A DNA stretch of 64,000 nt from Brachypodius melanocephalos (taxonomy: Eukaryota > Chordata > Aves > Passeriformes > Pycnonotidae): NCBI GenBank assembly GCA_013398615.1, contig VZSR01003807.1, positions 21,889,078 to 21,953,077 of the forward strand, in the 5' to 3' direction. This document shows, piece after piece, positions 27,364-39,767 of the stretch. Under the pieces are notes generated by a model. The model was not told the origin of the DNA. It saw only the letters and a program-made list of their open reading frames with translations, and did no database searches. Position numbers and translations under genes: made by a program. Position 1 is the stretch's first letter, and each line of letters opens with the position of its first letter.

Positions 27364-30300
27364 GTGAGTAATTTGATTAGTTTTGAAAATTAGAATGGAA
27401 GAATGCTGCTGTTAAATTTACTGTAGTGAAAAAAAGCTACTTGTGAAAAATCTTTTAACAGTATGACTTATTTAAAACAAATACTCTTTTAAATGATAAT
27501 TGTATCTTCCTTGCAGCATCTCAAAGCAAGCACCTTTTCCTCAAATTTTCATAGGCCAGCTGTAATTCTCCAACAATGTGATATTCAGTTTCTAACCCTA
27601 ACTCAAACCATAAATCTTTTGTGATGGGCAGAAAGGAGAGGTTACCAATCTTCTACAGAGACATGACACAAAGCAATATTTCTCTTTTTGCCAGTCTAAC
27701 TGCAGGACAAACCCAATGACTGAACAGTTGTTTTCCTTAAGGAGCCTGGGGAGTTTTGCAGGGCGGTTTGGTGTAACATTTTTTGCCCACCTTTCACACA
27801 TGAACTGTCAATGGCAAAAGGTAGGAGGTGTGAGAACATCAATTCTTGCTCCAAAATTTGCTCCTTTCCACAGGGAATTGGGACTGGTGAGAAACATCAG
27901 GGACATAAATTCAAGCTGAGAAAATATAACAAATATTTAAATGTTTCACATCAGTGTCTGGTTTTTTCCATATGTACAATGTAAGTTAGCAGCTCCAAAT
28001 TGCCTTCAAGAACATTACAGATTTCAGCTGTAACTTAAACAAAAACAGAAAATGGAATGTCAGGTTACAAACTGCCCCTCACTCTTAGGCCATGTTTATT
28101 CATGTCAATGGCCATCATACTTCCACTCCCTTCCAGACAAATGGTGGGAAAAAACCATTTTAGGAAATTCAGTCAATTAAGGATAAATAGAAACAGTGAG
28201 TTTCCTTTATATAATATAGGAATAATTCTGTTATTTCTGATGTCAAAAGAGCAGTCTCACAACTGAAAGCATTGGCCTTAGCCAGCTTAGTTTTACCATA
28301 GGCTCAATCTAATGTTGAACCTGAAATTTTTGTCCAATGTCTAAATGAGGACAACTTTGTTTTATTCTTCATTAAATAAAAATAAGCCGGTTTTAGCTTT
28401 GGGGTAATTGTCAATTTCTTAAAAATTTCTTGTTAGCAGTTCATCTAAATTTAACTTTATGTTGCTAATTTTGAAACACAAACATAGCCTGTACTCCAGG
28501 GGAAAAATCATATTTATATTAAAATGTTACAGCTGTTCCTTTTTCCACTTAGTAAGAATCACAAAGGAATGCTGTTATTTTCTTCTATATTCTTTTGTGA
28601 TGCAGACAAAATCTAGCAGTGTTTACTAGTAGTTGTTAGTAGTGTTTAACTTTTCTCTAAGTCTGAACGAAATCATTGCTTTTCGATCCATGTTTCTTTG
28701 TTCTATATTGTTTCTATTTATTTATCTGTTTCTTATTTTTCTGCTGTTAGTCCTTAGAGACTTAGCAGCTCTCTGGGCATGGTGTGATTTTCAATATTCA
28801 GTAGGTGTTGGCAAATGTAAATTTTTTTAAGCATATTCATGGAAGGCAAACAGTTCTGTTCAGAAATACAAAACAAGGCTTTTGATGAAATTCTCTTCTT
28901 TGGTAATTAAAAAAAAAAAATCTGCTAGCATAGAATGAGGTCTGGGCAATTCCCACTAGCCTGTATTTTTTATGAACTATCAAACTCAGATGGAGCTTTC
29001 TTGCATTTTCTCACAAGCCACTACAGCATGATTTTTTTGTTGTTGTTGTTTCTCCATATAAAAGGACAGTTCCTAAACCATAACACACACTTCTTAGGTT
29101 AATGATTTATTGATGTTTGTGATGTCACAATGAGGAGCCTCTGACCTCAGGGTTCAGTGAGTGAAATGTTTTTTGTTTCCAGTGAAAATGATTTCCTTCA
29201 GTCTTCCATCACACTGAGCAAATATCTCAAAATATCTTTAAAATCAGTGACATTTTAGAATGCGTATTTTTGATGTGGATGCTAGTTATGCAATCCGACT
29301 CTTTTGGGATAAAAATATTCTGACAAATTTGATTGTAGCCTACAACTATTGAGACTGAAAAAATATTTGACTGATGAATTGCTCTCCTGGCCACTTTCAG
29401 CATAAAACAATATCTGCTGAATTGTCTCTCATTTGTTTCCTAAGAGCTTATGATGGAGTCAGAGAAGCAATTATAAAGTATTTGCCCATTTGATGAACAT
29501 TATGCCAATTTTTCAAGAATTTTGCTGAGAAATGACAAAATATATGTGGGAGTATTACTCCATTTATTCAATCTAATTTTTTTGAAACTATATTTTACTG
29601 AAAATGTGGATCCCTGATGAATTTCTGATTTTATCTTTGTGTGCATTTATTTTATTTTGTATTGTTTGATGCAGGGGTTTTCATGGGTTTGATTTGGGAT
29701 GGGAGTTGTACTTTTTTACTTTTTTAATGCTTGCCAATCTGCAGAGGAGAAAATTATAATACATTACAACATTCATGTTCCTTAAGTCATATGGCTAAAA
29801 GATCAGCTTTTCAAATAGGGAATATCTGGAACAGGATCATTTTTCACAAAGAGATCATCTGTCAGGCTGCCATTCAGAAATGACAAGAACTTTGAAAATG
29901 CCCAGTGGAAAGGATGACATCTTGACCTACTCACAAACCATGTCTCTGTTCTGATAGAAACAGAGACAACCAAACCTTCTGAATCTTATTCCAAACACTG
30001 ACTCTACGTGGACTTCCTATTTATACAGACTTTCAAAGTGACAACCATTACCTTGATGATAAAAGACCTCTCAGCATCACCAAAGTAGCTCATGCCTCTC
30101 TTCTGAAAAAGCAAAGAGAACAACAGAATGTCCTGTTTGTCCTTCCAGACACTGCTCTGCCATGTCTAGATGATGTCACTTGGCAGTTTCCCAAAAGTTG
30201 CTGAAGCTCTGTTCTGTCTGAGCAGGTTCTTCTTTACAAGCACTCACTCATGGAAGTGGTGTTGCATTTCTGAATGCACTGATAGCCAGAATACTGTTAA

Positions 30301-32853
30301 CAGTATTGGTTGTGACAGCAGCCTCAATGCTTCTCAAGGATGGATGGTTCCTTCCTGATAACCACAGTTGTGATCTACCACCTCCACATACATTTGATTT
30401 GATAAACACCTGATTTTCTCAGAAAGCTGTATTGCTCTTCTAGCCTGCAGTTCAGTACCCAGAAAAAAAATGCTTTTATTCTGTTAGTATTCTGGCTTTC
30501 AGAAATTTTACAAACCAAAACTGCCTTTAGCTAAAAAAGGATAAAAACGTTTTGAAGAAAACAATAGTTCTTGATAACTCATTTAACTCTTTGTCATAGC
30601 TTCTTTTGCAGTTTTAATGCTAAAAATATATTTTGAGATGTGTATGGGACAGGTTTCTGGTGTCCTTTTTCATATATTCCTTTCCATATTCAAACAGGCT
30701 TATTCTTCAAGATATTGACAACTTCAGTAAGGGTTTTAGAAGCATCATGATATTGATTTGCACAGTGGCAGGGCTCAGTGCTTAAATTCGTCTTGCCTTG
30801 TCAGTGTCTACTTCATGGTTAGCATAAGTAGTACTGCTGATCTGGGCCCAGGTACCATGGATGATAATAGCAGAGGTCTACAATAAATATTAAGGGTCTT
30901 TGATTCTCTTTGACTTTCTCTATATCCATGAACACCAATAAAAAATTAGGTACTTAGATAGAAATAGAATGCTCCCTTTCTTTCTGTGAGAATCGAGTCA
31001 GATATATTTTCAACCTAGATTTTATCATCAGGAAAATTGAAGATTATCTTATTTAAGATGAGTTCCCTGAAGTAACTGAGGTGGAGAAGTGCAATATTTC
31101 ACTGTTTACATGGAGCTTGCTCACAAACACCTGCTCATATCACAAGGGAGTAATTGATGTCTGTTGAGTGGGTTCATCCCACTCAACATGAATCCGTTGA
31201 TCTACCGACACCTGACTTTTCACTGAATCTCAGATTCAGGGAATCTGGGAACAGATCATTCCTTTGGCCACCAGCAGACACTGCAGACAAGCCACAGCTT
31301 ATTAACTGAGATGATCTGCCTGAGCCATCATGCCCAGCAGTTTCTGAATGCTCTTGAAAGGATGGCCTGGTGGTGTCCCTGGGGCCAGATTTGCAGTCCA
31401 GGCAGCAGGGAAGCACACATGGAGGCACTTTATAGGTCCTTTGAATTCCCTGACTTTCTCACCATAAATAATGATAGCAGAATGTGACTCTCAGAATTTA
31501 CTTTGTCTGTAAAATCCAAACCCTTAATTTTCAACTGTGATTTGTTCTAATAAAATGACAGGGTGAAATAACAAGCTGAGAGGTTTTTATATGTGCTAAT
31601 GACCCTGAAGCTGCAAAGACATTTTCTGTACCCATCAGAGGTAAATTAATTTTCACTGCCCACTTTACGTCCTGCCACTTAAGCTGATTGTTCTTTACTT
31701 TCAAATAATGACAGTGAAGCTTATTTTCTTAATGTCACATTTTTTGTCTCAAACACTGTAAGTGGATAGCCTTTTAAGTTAAAGCAAGAATTTTATTTAG
31801 CATAATAGTTATAAATTATGGCTACAAAAGCTTGGTGTCACAGAAGTGTTGGAAGTACCATAACTAAGCATGTATATTTATGGATTTACAATATTTAACC
31901 CCAAATAATTCAATGAGGTATGAAATACGTAGGTTGTCTGAAAGGTATAATGTTGTACATCAACAAACCTGCAGTGTAAATTGTCAGAAAATATAAAAGA
32001 TACCCATATTTATGTGAGCAAAGTCTAATTGTACCCTTTCCTGCACCACCTCTTCTTAGATAGTTTCATCCTTAATATCCCTTGTCTCCCAAGATGTGTA
32101 AATGAATTTAGGAATTGTGCTTCCAAAGCTTGTGAATAAACAGTTGGATATGTCTGTGCATCCAGACCTGGGCTGTTACAGCTCCTTCCTCTGGTGTCAG
32201 TAAAGGTTAAGCAGCCCTGCTGCACAAGTGGTCTGGTTCACACCTCTTGCTTGCCCACAGAAATCTCAGTATTCAAGTATCAAGTTGGATGTCATAACAT
32301 ACCGTCCATTGGTGGCCTGCTACCTTCACTGAGACTGACCATGTGCATAAAACAGAGAATAGGGGACAAGGTTTTGCTGTGTCAGGGGTTCAGAGTGGAG
32401 GTTTCTGCTGGTGCAAACAGAAAACAGTGCTTGCTTAGGGAACTCTCGAATGGCTGGACCAGGTGAACACCTGCTTGCTTTGCTCTCTTCTCCATTACAA
32501 ACTATGCCTGCAGTTTAGCCCCTCTTTCACCTGACATCACAAAATCATTGAATGATTTGGGTTGGAGGGGACCTTAAAGACCACCTAGTTCCAAGCCCCC
32601 TATACTGGGCAGCCCCACCTTCTTCTTGATCAGACCTACTATTTATTTTCTGAAAGAAAATAATAAAATAAACCACTCTTCTTTCAGACAGACAATATCT
32701 ATTATGTATTCATATCTTGGGGGGAATCTCACAGTTGCAAATCTTTGAAATCTTTCGGCTCAAAATAATGTGTAAGCATTTAAGAAGAGCTTTGTCTGAT
32801 GTAGCAACACCTCTGACTAGAAGTCTTACTTAAACCATATCTTTTATTTGCAG
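27364..32853 (+). other. Intron, 5.5 kb
   Basis: Mostly unique AT-rich sequence, with a small minus-strand CR1 fragment at about 32537-32635 just before the next exon. A GC-richer stretch at 31180-31440 and 32180-32470 yields short open frames without recognisable domains. I see no further exon in the gene's phase. Confidence 0.6.
32537..32635 (-). mobile_element. CR1 LINE, short 3' fragment, minus orientation
   Basis: 'tcacaaaatcattgaatgat', 'ttgggttggaggggacctta' and 'aagaccacctagttccaagc' form the antisense of a CR1 3' end, followed by about 50 bp of body. It is about 100 bp long and heavily truncated. Confidence 0.85.
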
Positions 32854-32901
32854 CAGGACTTGAAAAAAGAGAAGGAAAAGCAACAAAGGCAGCCGTGCAA
32901 G
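32854..32901 (+). CDS. TRDN: Triadin luminal exon, 48 or 45 nt (AGLEKREGKATKAAVQ)
   Basis: The acceptor reads tttatttgcagcag, so splicing can use either of two AG sites 3 nt apart. The 48-nt form reads (G)CA GGA CTT GAA AAA AGA GAA GGA AAA GCA ACA AAG GCA GCC GTG CAA G, giving A-GLEKREGKATKAAVQ-; the 45-nt form starting at 32857 lacks one alanine. The donor is CAAG|gtaaaa. Both forms keep the frame. The EKREGK core is typical KEKE sequence. Confidence 0.8.
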
Positions 32902-33668
32902 GTAAAAACAAACCAAAACGTGTTAGTGTTATCTCTCTTAAAACACAATTGCACAGAAACAATAACCTGAGATTCAGAGAGCTGGATGACAGCAACCTTC
33001 AAATCCATTGGTTCACCAGTATTTTTTCAGAGTTCTGCTGTGTCTGTCAGAGCAACAGGAATTTCCATTATAAAACTGGCTTTGTCCCACTTCCACAAAA
33101 CTGCCACTCCAACAAAAAGCTTCAAGTAGATGTCTGCCCACTTCAGATGAAAGGTTCTGTGCTGGGACTTAGTGTCCCACTGATCTTGCAAGAGGCTTCA
33201 TGCCCCTGCAGCCCGGACAGGGATCAGCCTTTGCTACTCTGAGAGAGCAACTTCCAATGAAATAAAGGAGCAGAGGCCCTCCAAAATCAGCTGAGCTGCC
33301 CTTCTTGTCCCAGATGAAAGATCAGCCCCCTGAAGAGTCACAAAGGTCCACTGCAGAGACTCTCAAAAACTTTTGAGACCAGACCTTGTAGAAATTTTTC
33401 ACAAAAATCTTATGATTGGTATGGATAAGGCACAAGAGTGAATGTCTGAGTGGGAACACCAGAAGAAGGGCTGCAAGAACCACATGTTGATGGCACACAG
33501 TTCAGAGGGACACAAAGCCTAAACCCAGTGTCCCAAGCCAGCAACAGCAGGAATACCAAGGAATGGTCTACACCAAGGCCAAAACAAAACTCAAGCCACT
33601 GAGTGAACACAAAAAGAGAGGGATTGATGCCTTGAACCATCTAAAGACGTGTCTTTTCCTATTATATA

Positions 33669-33669
<1 letters not shown>

Positions 33670-33706
<37 letters not shown>
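33670..33706. repeat. (ATT)12 microsatellite
   Basis: Twelve uninterrupted ATT units, 37 nt. A candidate polymorphic marker within the intron. Confidence 0.95.
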
Positions 33707-33708
<2 letters not shown>

Positions 33709-34460
33709 TTCTGCATTATATCTTGCATATATAAATACTTGTTTAAAACAATCCATTCTTTTTTAGGTTAGTATGGTAAGAAGCAAAGTAATAAAAAGGG
33801 GATCTAAACCCTCAAATCTCATCAGCTCAGGCTTCCTTTATGTGATACACACCCTAACTACCTACTGAGGTGATTTTTGTGTTTATTCATGCTCAAATTG
33901 GCAGCTAGAGCTCTGATGATGAATTTGGCAGTAACCTTTAATATAAGGTGTAAGATATGTTTACTTGTGTAGCTTTGGTCAGTCAAGCTAATATCCGTCT
34001 CTTTTCTCCAGTTTCTCAGCTTCAGCTTTACTCAGAATTACCCAAGCCGGCACAGACACCCTGCAGCAGCTGTCAGCTGCTTGGTAGTTGTCATGGAAAA
34101 TGTTATAATTAGGTGGGCCTTGGCCTAGATTTCAGTCATTGTTAGGCTGGGTATCTCCACATTATTTTCCATTGCCACTCAAGTGCTTCTCCAGACATCT
34201 GCACTGCTTCCCCGTCTTTTTGTCTGTCTCATGCAGCAGTGAGGTGTGTGTGGTTGCTGTAAGATTTGTCATTTCTGCAATGTACCACCATCAGCTGGGA
34301 TTTTATCTGCCAGACATTTTAACTGTGCCATAAAGAGCACGGACTGAGCAGTACAAACTATAGTTCCACATGGTTGGCATGGAGCAGGGTTTTCTAAACC
34401 ACAGGTTGTGATACCCGAGGAACTCAGAAGGGAGGCAAAGTGTTTCCCATGACAGCAGTG

Positions 34461-34479
34461 AGCAGCAGCAGCAGCAGCA
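34461..34479. repeat. (AGC)6 trinucleotide run
   Basis: Six AGC units in a GC-richer intronic stretch. Short and not within an exon of this gene. Confidence 0.85.
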
Positions 34480-35548
34480 CTGTGTCCCCATGCCAGCACT
34501 ATCCAGTCTCCTCAAGACAAAGGAATAAGAGCAACACGTAATGTCTGTCACAACTATTTCTGCTGCTACTTCCCAGTGCTGGCAGCAGCTCAGTTCCTCT
34601 GATGCACAGAAGAGAGCACAAACACTTTCACACACCAATTCCCTCTGCTTCTTGTTCCTCTTCCCTATATGTATGGAGCTGCTGCCAACACATTTATCAG
34701 CCACAGACAAACAAGCAAAAAAACCCCTTTCTGGATGCTTTTTGAATATTACCCTGTACTTTTATTACTCACAGAAGTAATCCTTTGGATCAAGATGCAT
34801 TTCAAAATGTAGAGGGATTCAGTCCTGGTCAAACTTGAACTTGCAATCTGAGAAAAACAGTATAAGGAAATTTGCAGGAAAATCTGAAGTGTTTGAGGCT
34901 GGATTTGCTTAGCAATCAGGACATAACTTCATTGTTTCAAACAAAGGCTTTAGTGATTATTGCAGCTTTGACCTCAAATCTCCACATCTGTAAACGGACT
35001 TGAAAGACTGTAGCAACACCTCAGTTCAATCATCTTTTATTAGTCGTAAAGCCAAACTACTGGTAATATTTTTAACTGTTAAAAGATGAGCAAGAAGGCA
35101 CTTAACTTTAACTCTTTGACCTGTTTGTTTGAAAAATATCATGAGCAAGTATCAGATGTTTTCCAGGAAGTTAATGCCCGTTACTGAAAATTAATATTTA
35201 AGAGAGATGATAAAATGGTAATTTTCTTTTCCTAGTGGCATCCAATAGTACTACAAAAGGAGATTTGTTGTCAGTTAAAGAAGATCATATCAGACTAGAG
35301 GGTTTCATGTTCTTTGTGCATGTATGAAAGGCAATAGGTGGGAACAACAAACTTTGTTCACATACTCTGGCAAGAAAGAGTGGAGGTTCAAGATATATTT
35401 AAGCACTTATGGTCAACACGCATTTTAATATATTTTCATGAATTGATTATATTTTTTAAAATTATCCATGTGAGCATGTATTCTAACATTTCCTTTTTCT
35501 TTTCTCTTCTCTTTTCACTTCTGTTTTCCTTTCCTTCTCTTTCTCCAG

Positions 35549-35572
35549 ATAAACCAAAGACGAAACAAGGAA
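35549..35572 (+). CDS. TRDN: Triadin luminal exon, 24 nt (DKPKTKQG)
   Basis: A very strong acceptor (tccttctctttctccag) precedes AT AAA CCA AAG ACG AAA CAA GGA A and the donor gtaagc. With G from the exon before, the peptide is D-KPKTKQG-. It is the shortest well supported exon of the set. Unlike most neighbours it ends in A rather than G, so the next codon becomes AAT (Asn) when joined to 37605. Resembles the DKPKP-type segment I recall from mammalian triadin. Confidence 0.75.
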
Positions 35573-37604
35573 GTAAGCTATAGTTTTACTCATTAAAGTA
35601 ACATCTTCCACAAGAGTTTGGGTAACTATACTCTTAATAATGGAGCTGTACAACAACATTAATTTCTTACAGGCAGGCTTCTGTCATGCTTTAAATCACT
35701 TTTTTTTGGCTGGAGCTCTGTCTTCAGCTGTATTCTTTTTTTTGTAGACAATATTCCTTTGAACATGAAACCTCTTGGGAAATTTTCACCACGCATGAGC
35801 AGAGAAGAAAAAGTTTTTCAGTCTTCCTACTGAATTTTATTGCTGTTCGTAAAGTCTTCTGTGATTAATCTAATATTTAAAATTTTGAATTTTTTAAATT
35901 AGGAATATGAATATATCTGAATATGTCCACCAAATATACCTATAGATATCTGCAGTAAGTTGTGTATTTTCTCATTTTGAAAAAAAAAGGGACTGAATAA
36001 TAAATTGGTGAGTACAAAACATGAAGGTCAAAACAGGAGGGCAGGAGTAGTTTCTGAAGTGATGTCTGAGATGTAGTGTAAAATAGAAGAGACAGCTTTA
36101 TTTAAAAAAAAAATTGCATTTTTGACCTTGTTCAACAGATTTCTTTTCAAGTCTTCTCCTTTAAAAATTATATTGTATGGAATTATCTAATATTGCCTTT
36201 TTAGAAACACAATGTAGAAGGAAGAAATATAACGAAAAATTCATCTCTTGACATCAGTTCCAACAGAAGAGGACTTTCAATGTCAACAGCAAATTAGGTT
36301 TTCCCACTTTATAGCTATTTCTACCATAAATAAAAAAGTTATTATTTATGGATTCCTTCAATTCAGATTCCACAGGACCTCAGTTTTTCTTAGTCAGAGA
36401 CAAATACTAAACCATGAACAAGAAGCTTTACTGATACGATAAATTGTTATTGGATACAGTCTATGCTTTTATAATAAAAGAGACAATTTATGAACTGTGT
36501 GTCATTAAGGCAGTGAGCAATTACCACTAAAACAACCTGCTGTAGCTTATACAAGTTTCATACCTATCTACTAAACGCAGCCTCCATCTCCTAAACACAA
36601 ATTCCTCCTCATCAGGAGTCTCAGTTTCTTATCCTATGTGTAGAAAACAAGAGAGCCTTCTAACAGTTTTGTTTAATGTCTTCTGGCTCCGAAATATTCC
36701 TGAGTTTTTCAATAGAAGGCATTTTTTCTTCATATGTGATGGAGAAGCCAGTATTTTTTTATTTTGTCCAGAAAACACCTGCTAGCATTTCCCAGGTTAC
36801 ATGTATAAAAGAGTTTAACCAGCAATCAGATGGTTAAATTACGTAAAATGCAGGAAGTCAAAATCCAAAAAAGCCTCTGATCTTTTTGAATAGACCGTTT
36901 TGGGACAGTCTTATCTACCTTTTTAATTTTATGGTGGAAAGCTTTGGAGACCTTTTATCAGTCCAGAATAATGCTCTCACATTTTGACTGAAACTGAATT
37001 CTTGTTTTCCATCTGGTGCAGAGGATTTCTTCTGGGTTTTTTCTGGGGGATTACACTTCCTTGAGGAAGGCTGGTGGGGCTTTGCCACCTTCTCTACCTG
37101 TCTGTAGGCAGAATGAAAGCAACTCTTTGCCCACCTATTTGCCACTGCTGTGTTCTCACCCACTTTGATCAGCATCCGGCTTTTAGAAAAGAACAGATCC
37201 AGTAAGAAGACCCTTGGCCTTGCTCAGTGAGAAAGGGCAATCCCAAATGAGGGAAGTAGGCCACAGTCAGCCACACTGAGTCAAAGCATCAGTTTGACCT
37301 TTCTGGTTAAGAACACCAAAAAACTGTCCTTGTCTCATACTAAGTTGAAGTTTGCAAATTTTATAATTAATTCTACAATAGTTAACCTACAAAACACATT
37401 TTGTGGAGTGAACTTTCTGGATGATACCCAGTGAATTTTGTACAAACCTTGCAATAACTCAATTTTTAACCATGTCTTCCAATATATAGTTTTAGTCTCT
37501 TTCACAATCTATATGTTTTCTTCTCTCCTCTGGTTAAATCTCATTGTTTCACTCAGTCCTGGTTTCTGATTCTCACTTTATTGGTGTGACTAATTCCTTT
37601 ACAG
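35573..37604 (+). other. Intron, 2.0 kb, with a possible alternative terminal exon
   Basis: Unique AT-rich sequence. It includes the frame-compatible candidate terminal exon 35748-35833 discussed in the findings, and a GC-richer stretch at 37020-37290 without recognisable content. Confidence 0.55.
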
Positions 37605-37655
37605 ATCCTGGAAAAGATAAAGAACTGAAGCCTCCAGCTGCCACAAAAGATAAAG
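37605..37655 (+). CDS. TRDN: Triadin 51-nt KEKE exon, copy 1 (PGKDKELKPPAATKDK)
   Basis: The acceptor is taattcctttacag and the donor is AAAG|gtaaca. The 51 nt read (A/G)AT CCT GGA AAA GAT AAA GAA CTG AAG CCT CCA GCT GCC ACA AAA GAT AAA G, giving (N/D)-PGKDKELKPPAATKDK-. It is the first of five exons of identical length that share lysines at unit positions 4, 6, 9 and 17 and a Pro-Ala step at 11-12. The first residue is Asn if spliced to 35572 and Asp if the 24-nt exon is skipped. Confidence 0.85.
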
Positions 37656-38229
37656 GTAACATGGCAGGATGAATTTGTATATAACTCTTACATACATACA
37701 TAAGTATATATACATATATAATGTATGTATGTATGTATGTATGTATGTATGTATATAATTGGTATATAACTTGTCCCTCAAAAAAAAAAAATTGGAATGC
37801 ATTGCCATTTCTATTTTTAAAGTATAATTTAGTTAGGAATTTGTAACCATAATACAATTTCAGTAAATTTACTGTGAAAGTTAATTGGCATTACCTGAAT
37901 TAGAGGTGCAAAGAGAGCACTGGTTACACTAGTTATGAAAATTCAGAAGGCCAAACTCAGAATTTAAGAACACTTGTTAACATTTATTTCTACCTGCAAT
38001 GTGAAATAAGTTTTGCATGATCTTTGTTGTTTCATCAAATTTAAGAAAATTTGTGGTTTTCACTTTGTGAGCCTGGTAAAACTGATGACAATTACTTTTG
38101 TGCTACACATTAAATTGGTATCTTGTGTCAGTTAGAAACCACTAATTATTCAATCAATCATTATCCTAGAGGCATTAGATGTTAACTGTTTAACACACTA
38201 GCTTGAAGATTAATAAATTATTTTTACAG
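37656..38229 (+). other. Intron, 574 nt, with an ATGT microsatellite
   Basis: Starts about 35 nt upstream of an ATAC/ATGT simple repeat (37690-37757) and is otherwise unique. The minus-strand open frames reading poly-(Thr-Tyr-Ile-His) come from this repeat and are not genes. Confidence 0.7.
37690..37757. repeat. (ATAC)n/(ATGT)n microsatellite
   Basis: A short catacataca block, a TA-rich spacer, and then eight uninterrupted ATGT units (37721-37752). The two arms are partly self-complementary and could form a hairpin. It starts 35 nt after the donor of the 37605 exon. Confidence 0.9.
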
Positions 38230-38280
38230 AACATGCTAAAGAAAAGGAAGGAAAGAATCCCGCACCTTTAAAAGAAAAAG
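38230..38280 (+). CDS. TRDN: Triadin 51-nt KEKE exon, copy 2 (EHAKEKEGKNPAPLKEK)
   Basis: The acceptor is aaattatttttacag and the donor is AAAAAG|gtaaga. The frame (G)AA CAT GCT AAA GAA AAG GAA GGA AAG AAT CCC GCA CCT TTA AAA GAA AAA G gives E-HAKEKEGKNPAPLKEK-. This is the copy closest to the single 17-residue EPIKGKEEKVPASLKEK unit I recall from human triadin (K at 4, 6, 9; PA at 11-12; LKEK end). It lies 574 nt after copy 1. Confidence 0.85.
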
Positions 38281-39719
38281 GTAAGAATACATAATAAAAT
38301 ATAGGACTTGCTAAAACCACACAAAGTAGAATGAAGATGTTAATTTTTTAAGCAATCATTTTCAGTCTTTCTCATAAATCTTAACCAATCAAAATTTAGT
38401 TAGTTAAAATATTCTACAGGATCTATAGCATTAAAAAGGTGGGGAGTGGGGGAATATAAATAGAATATATTGAGACAAAATTTGGAGGTCTCAACATTAA
38501 TTAAATCAATGTCATAAACCACTCGGTGTAATAGTCAAGAACCTCGCAAAAAAGGTCTGAACAACACCAAGTCTCTAATAGGGGCCAGTTAAGAAATTCT
38601 GAACTGAATCATTTCACAAATGTGTGAACATAATAGAAAGAAAGTAAAGTTTATGGGCACATGAGTGAGAAACTTGTTTTCTGTACTCCATAAAAGTTAT
38701 AGCTACAACCTCAGAGCTTCATCCAGTCAACCATCTGCAACATGAGAGGTGGTCTGAATCTTTTTTCTGTTCCTTATTCATTTTTTTGGCAATTTGATCT
38801 GAGTAGATGGTTAACTTAGTTAAATTTCCTTCCATCAATTGTTTTATTGGGTGCTTTTTACACATCTGATTTCTTCCCTCCTTTCTAGAAATAACTTAAT
38901 TTGGAAGAAGTAACTTATTAGAAGTTTTATTTGACATTATTTATTATTTATTCTAAGTTATAGTCTATAACTATTACAAATTTATAACTATAGATAGATA
39001 TGGTCTGCAATATATAGACTTTATAACTATTTTAAGTTACAGTCATTCTATGCAATTTTAAAGGTAAAAATGAATGAAGAGATCAATTCAAGCAATATTG
39101 AAAGATTACAAAAACATACAAAGCAAAGGAGGAATAATTTATTGCCAGACATATTTTCAAAATCCTAGAAGCTATGTTCATTCACTCACTTTATTCCAAA
39201 GTTTAAATAAAATTATGGCAATCTGCAAATTCTATGGTGCATATATTATCCTTCTGTGTGTGTTCTACTCCTAATGTACACATGTCCCATTTACATGAGC
39301 TTAGTTATCTGGACCAGAACTGTATATCCAAACTCTATGGAGTCCTGTGGCCCTCTTCACAGACTGCCTATAATCTGTGTCTGCCTGATGGTGTTGTGCT
39401 GGAAAATTAGAAGAAGCATTTGAGTGACAACTCTGTCCCCTCTTTCCCTGCATGGAACATGTGTATTCAGCCAGCTGCTCCTTTCAAACGACTACAGAGA
39501 GGCAGGGAGAGGAGAAAAAGGAGAGAAGATCCAAATTTTTTTTCTTTTTAATTAGAGTTTCTTTAAAGCAAATGTGCAGTGGTTTGCCAGCCCTGAAAAA
39601 GTTTCCATAGTGTGTCTTTTGTTGAGAATGGCCACAGCACTGCCTTTTTTGTCTCCTGTGCTCATGTTTAACTTATCAAAAACTTCAATTACTAATTTAT
39701 TAGTAATAAGTAATTACAG

Positions 39720-39767
39720 GTCCTTCTAACATGACAAAGGACTCACTCAACCTTCAGAAAACAACAG
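39720..39767 (+). CDS. TRDN: Possible triadin exon, 48 nt, with GC donor
   Basis: The acceptor is gtaattacag (weak pyrimidine tract). The 48 nt read (G)GT CCT TCT AAC ATG ACA AAG GAC TCA CTC AAC CTT CAG AAA ACA ACA G, giving G-PSNMTKDSLNLQKTT-, then CAG|gcaaga, which fits the GC-AG donor consensus. Phase 1-1 and length fit the gene. NMT is an N-glycosylation sequon. The TKDSLNLQ stretch is loosely like an RKESLQLHNVTK segment that I recall from the distal part of human triadin, though its position relative to other exons would differ. The weak acceptor and non-canonical donor keep confidence low. Confidence 0.4.

Larger units (their letters stand above)
32902..35548 (+). other. Intron, 2.6 kb, with an ATT microsatellite
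   Basis: Contains an (ATT)n microsatellite at 33670-33706 and a short (AGC)6 run at 34461-34479. The rest looks unique. Open frames at 33563-33766 and 34303-34710 read through these simple repeats (poly-Leu, poly-Asn, poly-Cys) and are not genes. Confidence 0.6.

Noticed and set aside
33563..34710. Frames with poly-Leu, poly-Asn and poly-Cys runs
   Set aside because: Translations of the (ATT)n and (AGC)n microsatellites.
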